From the NCBI RefSeq assembly GCF_007741515.1, contig NZ_CP036263.1:3087178-3151177 (forward strand): a stretch of 64,000 bases of DNA. Reading direction: 5' to 3'. Origin of the DNA: Adhaeretor mobilis. Lineage in GTDB: Bacteria; Planctomycetota; Planctomycetia; Pirellulales; Lacipirellulaceae. The position numbers were made by a program, and so were the translations under genes. This document shows, piece after piece, positions 54,401-61,533 of this stretch (its first letter is position 1; every line of letters begins with the position of its first letter). Under the pieces are notes generated by a model that saw only the letters and a list, made by a program, of their open reading frames with translations, made no database searches and was not told the origin of the DNA.

Positions 54401-54827
54401 TCTCTTAGACTTCGCGCCCTCTGCTTCAGACACCTTCACTATACTTTCTGCAGCAGGCGGCATTACTGACAACGGCCTGACACTGCTGGGCGAACCCGGT
54501 TTCTCCTACAGCATCGTCAACAACGACCTAATCCTCGAGTTTTCAGGGGGAGATGCAGACTTCAATGGAGACAGTAACGTGGACGGCCTCGACTTTCTAG
54601 CTTGGCAGCAAGGCTTCGGGTTGAACGGACAAGCAGACAATAGCAATGGAGATGCGAACGGAGACGGCACAGTCAATGCCGCCGATCTATCTGTCTGGGA
54701 AAGTCAATACGGGCAAACTTCCTCTGGGGGTTCTGCCACAGCCGCCCCGGAACCAACAAGCGGAATATTGCTTGGCATTGGGCTCGTCGCAGTAGCCTAT
54801 CGAAGAAAGCGTGCTGGTAGCTTCTAG
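51480..54827 (+). CDS. Double PEP-CTERM protein: two LamG-like modules, each with its own export and sorting signal
   Basis: 1115 residues in one frame. First half: signal peptide (LSLVALSATLLWSVPATAS), LamG-like domain (about 30-235), beta-rich region, then a complete PEP-CTERM signal (VPEPASAALLLLGGSFFLS, CRRR, about 489-511). With no stop the frame continues into a second signal peptide (KAVLFAAVAILPLATSTPAWA, about 519-539), a second LamG-like domain (about 540-745), an Asn/Gly-rich beta region, a dockerin-like motif (DFNGDSNVDGLDFLAW, about 1028) and a terminal PEP-CTERM (APEPTSGILLGIG, RRKR). It looks like two tandem paralogous genes joined by loss of a stop, or a precursor cut into two surface proteins. 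Confidence 0.82.
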   Translation: MSSKQIVNSGLSLVALSATLLWSVPATASINNPADSSTFVFKYEGDAATLSTIGTTGYTGSVTGYIPTGDSPSPGIMDLSVDNGASSGLVFFLSSPDWAANATEANGWTWESSFRMKNGQYSLRIGDENDPHDILAFHDDGRVVSRISGLLTTLPSTTDAQHVYRVAQAPNSNEYNLWIDETLVSTYLGADTGIGTGGNHWWSDGSGSTISEYELDYIRFSGGGFSPPGFTPPDPNRFVWSVDTLARWDDSDSWDQPGPPSANTITAVFGDATTAPRAAVVDGEFTVKGLEFDSSNAYALAGLGRITLQADSGDASIDVLDSPGTGHQIQVEISLDSDTVATTAPGTQLDINSTLILNGNTFTISGGSNVNLNNGTVDSLGGSVSNFGALSALGSLEGDLSNEAEGALAVTIGGSDPSDVQGFEIIGSASLAGTIDVSLDFYSPTAGEAFTVLSADGGIIDNGLGLSGAPGFTYAVEGNNLVLTYLASVPEPASAALLLLGGSFFLSCRRRYPSIKTSKAVLFAAVAILPLATSTPAWAVINNPADSSTFSFKYEGDAASLATYGNTGYAGGTDGYTLTGDSPSPGILDVSIDSGSASPGLIVFLESPTWTSNATEAAGWTWETSFRMKSGVYDVRIGDESDSHTILRISDDGTISNFFTGTLLTLPSTTDAQHVYRIAQAPNSSQYDLWIDNTYATSFVGNSALGSGGSHFLSDGSGTTSGEYEMDYVRFDSGGFSPVGSSADPNRRVWLESSLARWDYAGNWNNSNSSPGVPNDNMTTAVFGGSGTLARTVAMDGDFVAKAIEFDASNSNQYGIVGLGSLTLDANSGNSSITVLSSPAEGHEIQVELNLSSNTDLSTAPGSRLDVNNLFNLGGNNLNVAAGSTLNVNNNLDSGTSGNLNNAGTLGGNGRVNGNLANNGGTVSPGTTSGTLTVDGNYSQNASSSLDIELASATSFDLLDITGSAVLDGTLDISLLDFAPSASDTFTILSAAGGITDNGLTLLGEPGFSYSIVNNDLILEFSGGDADFNGDSNVDGLDFLAWQQGFGLNGQADNSNGDANGDGTVNAADLSVWESQYGQTSSGGSATAAPEPTSGILLGIGLVAVAYRRKRAGSF

Positions 54828-54904
54828 CAACAAGGAATCTAGTTGGGCGGCCCACGTTGCTCGCAGAGAAGTTTCTCTATTTTGCTCGTTAGGACAGTAG
54901 CAGG

Positions 54905-55891
54905 ATGATAATTGACAGCATGAGCCAAATTCAAATCCATGAGGCTGTTACCAGGAGTCCGAAACTCAGGGGGCGATCTGTTTCCCGGGGATTCACCTTG
55001 GTAGAGCTGCTTGTGGTGATCGCAATCATCGGCGTCTTGGTGGGGCTGCTCTTGCCTGCAGTCCAGGCAGCTCGAGAAGCTGCGCGCCGCGCGCAGTGTA
55101 TGAATAACTATAAGCAAGTCGGTCTCGCCATGCAGAATTATCATGGCGCGCACGGCAAGTTTCCCAGTGGGATCAACATGTGGTCGGGGTTTGGTTGCTC
55201 GTCCCCCGCTACAGGTCCCATCAAAGACCATCATGGCTGGGGGTGGGGCACCTTCCTCCTGCCCTATTTAGAGAAGGAAGCCGTTTACGACCAATTCAAT
55301 TTTGATGCGGCAGGGGGATATGGAGATCTCGATAACCTATTGGCAGGCCAAGACTTCGTGCCCGCCTATCTTTGCCCCTCGAACGACCAAGGGGCAGAAT
55401 TGATGCATTGCTGCAGCGTACTAGATGGCCCCGACTTGGCCGGAACGCACATGGCGGGAGTCGCTGACAGCCAAGATTGGTCGTGTGACGGGACATGGCC
55501 TAGGCCTGACCCGTCGAAGCTGGCAGACGAACGTGGCGCCAACGGCATCTTGTTCCAGAGGTCGGGTATTGCCATCAGGAATATCCTTGATGGCACGAAC
55601 CACACCCTGTTGGTGGGGGAAATTATTGGTAGTGGTGCCGGGACGAACCGAGGGACGTTTTGGGTTACCTGGGACATACAGCACACCGGCAACGGGATTA
55701 ATCTGCCGCTACGAATCGATCCGAAACCAAGTCCCTGGAGTGTCGATGAGAACGGGTTTGCGAGTCACCATCCTGGTGGATGTCATTTCGTTATGGCGTC
55801 CGGGTCAGCGGTCTTCTTCAGCGAGTCAATCGACCAAAACACGCTAGAAGGACTGGCAACTCGAGCAGATGAAGAAATTCTAGACTACTGA
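54905..55891 (+). CDS. DUF1559 pseudopilin-like protein
   Basis: 328 residues. The N-terminal pilin-like signal is preceded by a 28-residue leader: RGFTLVELLVVIAIIGVL followed by VQAAREAARRAQCMNNYKQ. The body has FPSGINMWSGFG, YLCPSNDQGAE, TLLVGEIIGSGAG and HHPGGCHFVMASGS near the end, all typical of DUF1559. The start is ATG 54905 or 54920. It is embedded in the glycan cluster between the two fusion genes; an envelope or appendage role in polysaccharide uptake has been proposed for this family elsewhere but is not shown here. Confidence 0.85.
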   Translation: MIIDSMSQIQIHEAVTRSPKLRGRSVSRGFTLVELLVVIAIIGVLVGLLLPAVQAAREAARRAQCMNNYKQVGLAMQNYHGAHGKFPSGINMWSGFGCSSPATGPIKDHHGWGWGTFLLPYLEKEAVYDQFNFDAAGGYGDLDNLLAGQDFVPAYLCPSNDQGAELMHCCSVLDGPDLAGTHMAGVADSQDWSCDGTWPRPDPSKLADERGANGILFQRSGIAIRNILDGTNHTLLVGEIIGSGAGTNRGTFWVTWDIQHTGNGINLPLRIDPKPSPWSVDENGFASHHPGGCHFVMASGSAVFFSESIDQNTLEGLATRADEEILDY

Positions 55892-55966
55892 GAAAACCTG
55901 TAGCTAACACCACCCTCGCTGGGAAGCCTTAGGAATACCACTCGTTGAGCAGATTGCGGTAAAGAC

Positions 55967-58951
55967 ATGGAAAAACTTCTGGGAAGCACTGTTGGCCGAT
56001 TCGCTTGCTTGCTACTACTGGCATCTTGCATTCTCGGCGATGACGTGTGCGCTCAGGGACTGCCCGATTTTGGCGTCATGTACAACAACGATGGCGATAT
56101 CTCCTATCCCTCGCCAGACCCCGCTGTGGCAACCCAATTTCTTGAGTCGAAGTTCGGCGCTTTCGCAAACACGCCAGTCCAAACAGTGATGTACAGCATC
56201 GGCTCTGGCTCAGATGTCCTGCACTACCCGACTCAGGTGGCGAACAATTTTGGTTGGCGCATTACGTCGGTAGACAACGACCCGGGTTGGGTAGACCGCG
56301 TCAACAACGGTAAAATCTACGCACAAATCGACTTCGATCCCATTCGCGTCGTTGGGGAAAAGGTCAAGGCGATGGGCAAATACTTTGTCCCCTCCTACCG
56401 AATGAACGACAGTCACTTTGTTGTAGATCCGTTGGATTATCCACTTACGGGTGAGTTTTGGATCAACAATCAGGACAAGACGATCGGTTCCTCTCCTGTG
56501 GCTGGCTACGATTACAGCAACTTGCTCGACTACAGCCACCAGGAAGTACGCGATTATCGGATGGCTGTGATCAATGAATCGATTGATCGCTATAGCGACA
56601 TCATGGATGGCTACGAGCTGGATTTTAATCGCTTTCAAATTTTGTTTTCGCCGGGCACAGCGCAAACGAATGCTCCTTTGATCACGCACATGGTCGCTCA
56701 GGTGCGGCAGCGGCTGGATCAAGTGGAAACGCAAACCGGTCGAGCGCAGCATCTCTTCGTCCGCGTTCCTCCAGCGTTGGACAATAACGGCTGGTCCGGC
56801 TTAGAGGTCGAATCCTGGATGCAAACCGGGCTCGTCGATGTGGTCATCCCTTCGGTCTTGCAGACTCTCTCTCACGACGTCCCCGTCGGGGAGTTCTTGC
56901 CCACGGCACAAGCCAACGGCGTGCAAGTAGTACCAAGCATTTACCCGCGGACCAATTTCGGCTGGGATTTCGAGCCCAACCCGGACGCTACAGCGTACAC
57001 GGGGCCGTCGAATGCACGCGTTGCCGAACCTGCCCTGACACGCGGTGCCATAGGTGGCTACCGCCATTTGGGTGCCGATGGTTTTCAGATGTACAACTAC
57101 GGACTGCGCGAACCGCCCTCATACCAGGAAGTGTGGGATGCTGCCGCCGAGGCGATGGCAAGTGAGCACCCGACTCTCGGCAAAGATCGCATCTACGCTG
57201 TGACGCCTGGATACTTTAACGACCATGAGGACACTTACGAGTATGCCAAGCAGCTTCCTCTCTCTGTGCTCTCACAAGCGAGCCATCAGTTTTTGCTGGT
57301 CGTCGGAGATGCAATCAATACCGTGGTAGCTGAGAATCCTCGCTCTGTTGAACTACGGCTCGGACTCACCAACACGACTTCCACGACTCCTATCACAATC
57401 AAGGTTAATGGCCAGCAAATTCACTCAGGCTCGATGGCTGACGGCTACTTCTCGCTCGATGCGCCCGTGACACAAGATGGCCCTCAGGCGTATTTTCAAA
57501 TTCCGGTCGAGGATCTAAGCATCTTGAATCAGGGGACGAACACGATTGAAGTCTTCAATTCGGCCGTCCCCAATGCTGTCCGCGTCACCGACATTCAACT
57601 CGGCATATTCGCCGCGCTCGGCATTATCAATCCAGGAGACTCCTCAACATTTCCCTTCCGCTACGAGGGGGACATGCCCACCTTAGCCGGGACGACGGCG
57701 AGTGGCTTCGGCACCACTAACTACAGTGGAAACACCAGCGGCTATCAGCTCAGCTCCGACGGAGATGTCCTTTCCGTAACAGAGAATGGCGGCCCAGGAT
57801 CGGTGGTCTTTCTCCAAAGTCCCGACTGGACTTCCAGTGCGACGGACGCCAATGGCTGGACCTGGGAAGTGCGTTTCAAGCTGGAATCAGGGCAGTTCAC
57901 TATGCGTATCGGTGACGATACCGATGCTCACGATATCTTGAATATCTTCGACGACGGACGCGTAGTGAGTCGAATCGATGGTTTACTTACTACTCTCAGC
58001 AGCACCACGGACGAGATGCACACCTATCGAATTGCCCAAGCTCCAGGCAGTGACGAGTACAATGTTTGGGTCGATGGTGAACTAATAGGGCTTTACGATG
58101 CTGCCGATTCGGGAATTGGGGTCGGCGGCCCCCACTGGTGGAGCGACGGAGGCAGCACGACGGGCGATTACCAGTTGGATTATATTCGGTTCTCCGATGG
58201 CGGTTTCTCTCCCTACACGCTTCCTGATCCATCGGCCGATTTTAATGAAGACGGAATCGTCGACGGAATGGATTTCCTGATACTTCAACAAGGTCTTGGC
58301 AGCAGCGGATTTCCCAGCACCTTGTTTGCTCGGGGCGATGCCGATGGAAACGGTGAGATCGACGAGAAGGATCTCCAGATCTTTCAATCGCAGTACGGGA
58401 CGTCGTCCTCGGAAGCTGCAACCGCACGAGTACCAGAACCAACGCGCTTGGTCCTGCTGTTCTTGGGTATGCTGGGCACGGCGACAAGCAGAAGGTCTCG
58501 CAAACTCGTCTCGTCGCCAAGAGCTGTCTTATTCTCAAAGCTCCGTAGCTGCTCGATGCTGCTGCTCACTCTTAGCTTGGTGGGCTGCGGAAGGAGCGAT
58601 GGTATTGATCGGGTGTTGGTTGCCGGAAACGTCACTTTCACGGGCGAACCAGTGGAAGCTGGGCAGATTCGGTTTCGGCCAGCCAAGGGAACGCGCGCGC
58701 CGATCACCATTACTGCGATCAAGAGTGGCCAGTTCGATACCGCTCAGATGGGTGGCATACCCGTCGGTACCCACTTAGTGCAAATAACTTCTTACGATCC
58801 CCAAGAGTACGAGGCAAAGCGCAACCGCGGCCCAGGCGTAGCTCCCCCAACGCAGCTCTTGCCTCCCAAGTATAACAACAAGACAGAACTCACACTTGAG
58901 CTCAACTCGGGCTCAGGCCAAATCACTCAGGATTACAATTTAGTTCAGTAG
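55967..58951 (+). CDS. GHL10-like glycosidase + LamG-like + dockerin-like + PEP-CTERM, fused in frame to a lipoprotein
   Basis: 994 residues. The signal peptide (FACLLLLASCILGDDVCAQ) precedes a GHL10-like barrel (about 27-430; DGYELDFNR at about 214-222, FVRVPPALDNNGWSGLEVE) and a beta-sandwich. Then come a LamG-like domain (about 560-755), a dockerin-like region (ADFNEDGIVDGMDFL, DADGNGEIDEKDL) and a PEP-CTERM tail (VPEPTRLVLLFLG, SRRSRK, about 821-847). The frame does not stop there. It continues into a lipoprotein signal (MLLLTLSLVGC, Cys about 873) and a domain (VAGNVTFTGEPVEAGQIRF) typical of planctomycete carboxypeptidase-regulatory-like lipoproteins. A second translation start at ATG 58558 is possible. 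Paralogue of the 43045 gene with the domain order reversed. Confidence 0.82.
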   Translation: MEKLLGSTVGRFACLLLLASCILGDDVCAQGLPDFGVMYNNDGDISYPSPDPAVATQFLESKFGAFANTPVQTVMYSIGSGSDVLHYPTQVANNFGWRITSVDNDPGWVDRVNNGKIYAQIDFDPIRVVGEKVKAMGKYFVPSYRMNDSHFVVDPLDYPLTGEFWINNQDKTIGSSPVAGYDYSNLLDYSHQEVRDYRMAVINESIDRYSDIMDGYELDFNRFQILFSPGTAQTNAPLITHMVAQVRQRLDQVETQTGRAQHLFVRVPPALDNNGWSGLEVESWMQTGLVDVVIPSVLQTLSHDVPVGEFLPTAQANGVQVVPSIYPRTNFGWDFEPNPDATAYTGPSNARVAEPALTRGAIGGYRHLGADGFQMYNYGLREPPSYQEVWDAAAEAMASEHPTLGKDRIYAVTPGYFNDHEDTYEYAKQLPLSVLSQASHQFLLVVGDAINTVVAENPRSVELRLGLTNTTSTTPITIKVNGQQIHSGSMADGYFSLDAPVTQDGPQAYFQIPVEDLSILNQGTNTIEVFNSAVPNAVRVTDIQLGIFAALGIINPGDSSTFPFRYEGDMPTLAGTTASGFGTTNYSGNTSGYQLSSDGDVLSVTENGGPGSVVFLQSPDWTSSATDANGWTWEVRFKLESGQFTMRIGDDTDAHDILNIFDDGRVVSRIDGLLTTLSSTTDEMHTYRIAQAPGSDEYNVWVDGELIGLYDAADSGIGVGGPHWWSDGGSTTGDYQLDYIRFSDGGFSPYTLPDPSADFNEDGIVDGMDFLILQQGLGSSGFPSTLFARGDADGNGEIDEKDLQIFQSQYGTSSSEAATARVPEPTRLVLLFLGMLGTATSRRSRKLVSSPRAVLFSKLRSCSMLLLTLSLVGCGRSDGIDRVLVAGNVTFTGEPVEAGQIRFRPAKGTRAPITITAIKSGQFDTAQMGGIPVGTHLVQITSYDPQEYEAKRNRGPGVAPPTQLLPPKYNNKTELTLELNSGSGQITQDYNLVQ

Positions 58952-58957
58952 GCTGGA

Positions 58958-60124
58958 ATGCCTGCCAATTCGCAACAAGATCAAACGCAGTCCACCAGTA
59001 GCCAATCGATGCAAATCAAAATTCACGGAACAGGTATTGTCTACAAGAATTCGATGCCACATCTCCGAAGTCGCCACGCCTACTTCCCTACGATCGTAGA
59101 AGCAGAAAACGGCGATTTAGTTGTGGCTATGGACATCGGGACTGCCTTCGAGGCGATTGACGTTCGATCTTACGTCTGTCGCAGCTCGGATTCGGGAAAA
59201 AGCTGGACTGAACCTATGCAACTCTTCGAGCCCAACCAATCAAGCCATCCTGTATCGACGAGTTGTCGAATGGGAAAGCTCGACGATGGCACGCTGCTAG
59301 GTTGGGCTGGTCTCTTTAACCGAACACGTGAGCATGAGGGCCTTGCCAATCCTAGCACAGAAGGCTTTTGTTCTGTCGATTACGCGACGATCCAATCTCT
59401 CGACGGTGGCAATTCGTGGTCGGAATTGCGATCCGTCGAGTTACCTCATGCGTGGGACTGCTTTGAAGTTTGCGCCCCGCCGTTTCAGGTATCGGAGAAT
59501 CGCCTCTTGGTCGTCACGCATCCCTTCCTCGATTGGAATGGTTGGCCGAGTCCCTGGGGCCGAAACGGCCTCGCTCTAGAATCCACAGACAATGGGTCTA
59601 CCTGGGCAAACATCAAGCCTACTTTCTCTGACCCCAATGCAGAGTTGGCGTTCTATGAATCTGCTTTAACCCGACTGTCCGACGGACGCATTCTTGCCAT
59701 GTGTTGGACAATGGATGCCAACCAGGGGAAGAGCCTCAATAATCATTTAGCCATTTCCTCAGACGACGGCAGAAATTTCGAGATTCAGCAGAGCACTCTC
59801 CTAAAGGGAGAAACGTGCCGCCCGATAGGTATCGAGAATAATCATGTACTGGTCGTTTATCGCCGTGTTGATAAGCAAGGGCTGTGGGCTCGGTTAGCCT
59901 CTGTCGGGGATCCGAATCTCAAATCGATCGATGAGAAGTTGCTCTGGGGAGGCAATGTCGAGAGCCATCGCACTGATTTAGATAGCCACTTGGCTCAACT
60001 CAGCACACTTAAGTTCGGATGTCCGGCGGTCGTCAAACTGCAAGATGGCGATATTTTTATCGTCTTTTGGGCAGTTGAAGACTGCTGTTCGGTTATACGT
60101 TGGTTTCGCATTAGCATCGATTGA
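58958..60124 (+). CDS. Sialidase/BNR-repeat glycosidase-like protein (cytoplasmic)
   Basis: 388 residues of six-bladed propeller type. Asp-box repeats are visible: SSDSGKSW, SLDGGNSW, STDNGSTW and a weaker SSDDGRNF. An early RHAYFPTIVEAENGDL strand holds an Arg that could be part of the catalytic triad. No signal peptide, so it probably acts inside the cell on imported oligosaccharides. The start is ATG 58958, six bases after the preceding stop; ATG 59009 (MQIKIHG) is an alternative. Its stop overlaps a TTG of the next frame. Next to a NanA/DapA-type aldolase this points to release and breakdown of a sialic-acid-like sugar; the exact substrate is inferred. Confidence 0.8.
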   Translation: MPANSQQDQTQSTSSQSMQIKIHGTGIVYKNSMPHLRSRHAYFPTIVEAENGDLVVAMDIGTAFEAIDVRSYVCRSSDSGKSWTEPMQLFEPNQSSHPVSTSCRMGKLDDGTLLGWAGLFNRTREHEGLANPSTEGFCSVDYATIQSLDGGNSWSELRSVELPHAWDCFEVCAPPFQVSENRLLVVTHPFLDWNGWPSPWGRNGLALESTDNGSTWANIKPTFSDPNAELAFYESALTRLSDGRILAMCWTMDANQGKSLNNHLAISSDDGRNFEIQQSTLLKGETCRPIGIENNHVLVVYRRVDKQGLWARLASVGDPNLKSIDEKLLWGGNVESHRTDLDSHLAQLSTLKFGCPAVVKLQDGDIFIVFWAVEDCCSVIRWFRISID

Positions 60125-60132
60125 TATTCATT

Positions 60133-61035
60133 ATGGTTAAACCTCACTTAGTTTCGGCAATTTGTACTCCTCTCACTGAGGACGAGGACCTTCATTACGA
60201 GGGTCTGGCGATCCACCTCGAACATCAGTTAGAAGGGCAGATCGATGGAGTCCTCGTAGCGGGAACAATGGGCCTGTTGCAATTGCTGAAAGACTCGACT
60301 TATGAACAACTGGTTAAGGCGAGTGCTGAATATTACCGAGGACAAGGCGAACTACTTATCGGCGTTGGCGATACTAGCTACGAACGGACTAAGGAGCGGA
60401 TCCAACTGGTTAACCACGAAAAAGTGGACGGCACGGTAGTTCTGGCACCATACTTTATCAAGCTATCCCAACGAGAGCTTTGCGACTATTTCGTTGCGTT
60501 AGCAAATATTTCTCGGGCTCCGCTTTTTCTCTATGATCTACCTCAACGCACCGGAACTCAAATTACTTTTGAAACCGTCGCCGAACTCTCCCGCCATCCT
60601 AATATCGCCGGCATTAAGTGTTCTGGCGAGTTGGTGCATGCGCGTCGAGTGCACGATGCGTTTCAAAGCAGCAGTTTCCGCGTTCTGATCGCTCAACCCA
60701 TGTGCCTAGACATGCTGGTAGGCTGTGGGCTGTGGCAACATCTCGACGGCATCTTTTCGATCAGCCCTCAGTGGGCTCGGGACACGGCCGATGCCTCTAT
60801 GTTAGGTGACAAGGAAAAGGGAGCCGCAGGGGTGCAACAAATTAATGAGCTGATCAATTTGCTCGTCAAGTATGACGTATTTCCCACTGCGTCATTCTTG
60901 CTTGGCAAGTTAGGAGTACCTGGTAATTTCCTACCGCGACCACTGGCGGGCCTTACCATCGATCAGGAAGAGAAGGTCATGCAAGAAGCGATTGTCCAAG
61001 AACTTCTAAGCCCGACCCCAGAGTCGATTGTCTAG
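60133..61035 (+). CDS. NanA/DapA-family (class I) aldolase-lyase
   Basis: 300 residues from ATG 60133. The TIM-barrel aldolase family is shown by the Schiff-base lysine in AGIKCSG (K162), the Tyr in LYDLPQRTG (Y134) and the carboxylate-binding loop GTMGLLQLL (44-52). That loop normally reads GTTGE or GSTGE; here Met replaces the second Thr/Ser and Leu replaces Glu, so the substrate is likely not that of standard DHDPS or NanA. Members cleave 2-keto-3-deoxy sugar acids to pyruvate and an aldehyde. Last gene of the cluster; position after the sialidase-like gene favours a sialic-acid-like or other ulosonic acid substrate. Confidence 0.8.
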   Translation: MVKPHLVSAICTPLTEDEDLHYEGLAIHLEHQLEGQIDGVLVAGTMGLLQLLKDSTYEQLVKASAEYYRGQGELLIGVGDTSYERTKERIQLVNHEKVDGTVVLAPYFIKLSQRELCDYFVALANISRAPLFLYDLPQRTGTQITFETVAELSRHPNIAGIKCSGELVHARRVHDAFQSSSFRVLIAQPMCLDMLVGCGLWQHLDGIFSISPQWARDTADASMLGDKEKGAAGVQQINELINLLVKYDVFPTASFLLGKLGVPGNFLPRPLAGLTIDQEEKVMQEAIVQELLSPTPESIV

Positions 61036-61125
61036 ACAAGCATGAGCTAAGTACGGTGGCCAGAAGGATACTGATGCAGCTTGCAGCTCGGTGGCTACGA
61101 ACAAGCCGGGAGCTCATTATCGTAG

Positions 61126-61399
61126 TGTGAATGGCAGTTGAAAAGTGCAGCGCTTGGCGGTCGAAAAGTACAGCGCTAGGTAGGTGCGGGGATTGTAACA
61201 GACCCTCCCGCTTAGGTCACGATTACTCTTTGGTTCTCTTTCGGCGTCTGCGTTGTGCGTCCTTGAGTCGATAGCTTTCGCCGGTCGTTTCGATGATCTG
61301 ACAACGATGGGTAAGCCGATCAAGGGCTGCCCCAGTCAACCGTTCACTGCCCAGCACTTCGGTCCAATTCTCAAAGGGCAAGTTCGTTGTGACAATGAG
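61126..61399 (-). mobile_element. IS21-family remnant: end of istB and terminal repeats
   Basis: On the minus strand the istB C-terminus reads IVTTNLPFENWTEVLGSERL, then TGAALDRLTHRCQIIETTGE and SYRLKDAQRRRRKR to a stop at 61223. After it comes the IS21-type end with two GCGCTG(T/C)ACTTTTC repeats, finishing TTCACA at 61126. Everything upstream of the C-terminal 58 codons is missing; the break coincides exactly with the start of the tRNA-like core at 61400. Confidence 0.85.
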
Positions 61400-61533
61400 C
61401 GACGACCTCGAGGTTATGAGAGACCAGCCCGCGCACGCTGAAACACTGCGTTAGTAGTGATAAACCGATCCTACTACGGTTCAAATTCGCTTGCAAGTCT
61501 TAGCAACGATTGTCATCTAATAGCAAGTTGTTG
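61400..61533. repeat. Partial attachment core plus right flank, copy of 36956-37089
   Basis: The 21-bp CGACGACCTCGAGGTTATGA(G) core (61400-61420) and the following 113 bases match 36956-37089 almost base for base (for example one C-to-A change at GCGTTAGTAG). The outer 21 bp of the tRNA 3' end are missing. The segment is split from its continuation at 62962 by the IS256-family element. Confidence 0.85.
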
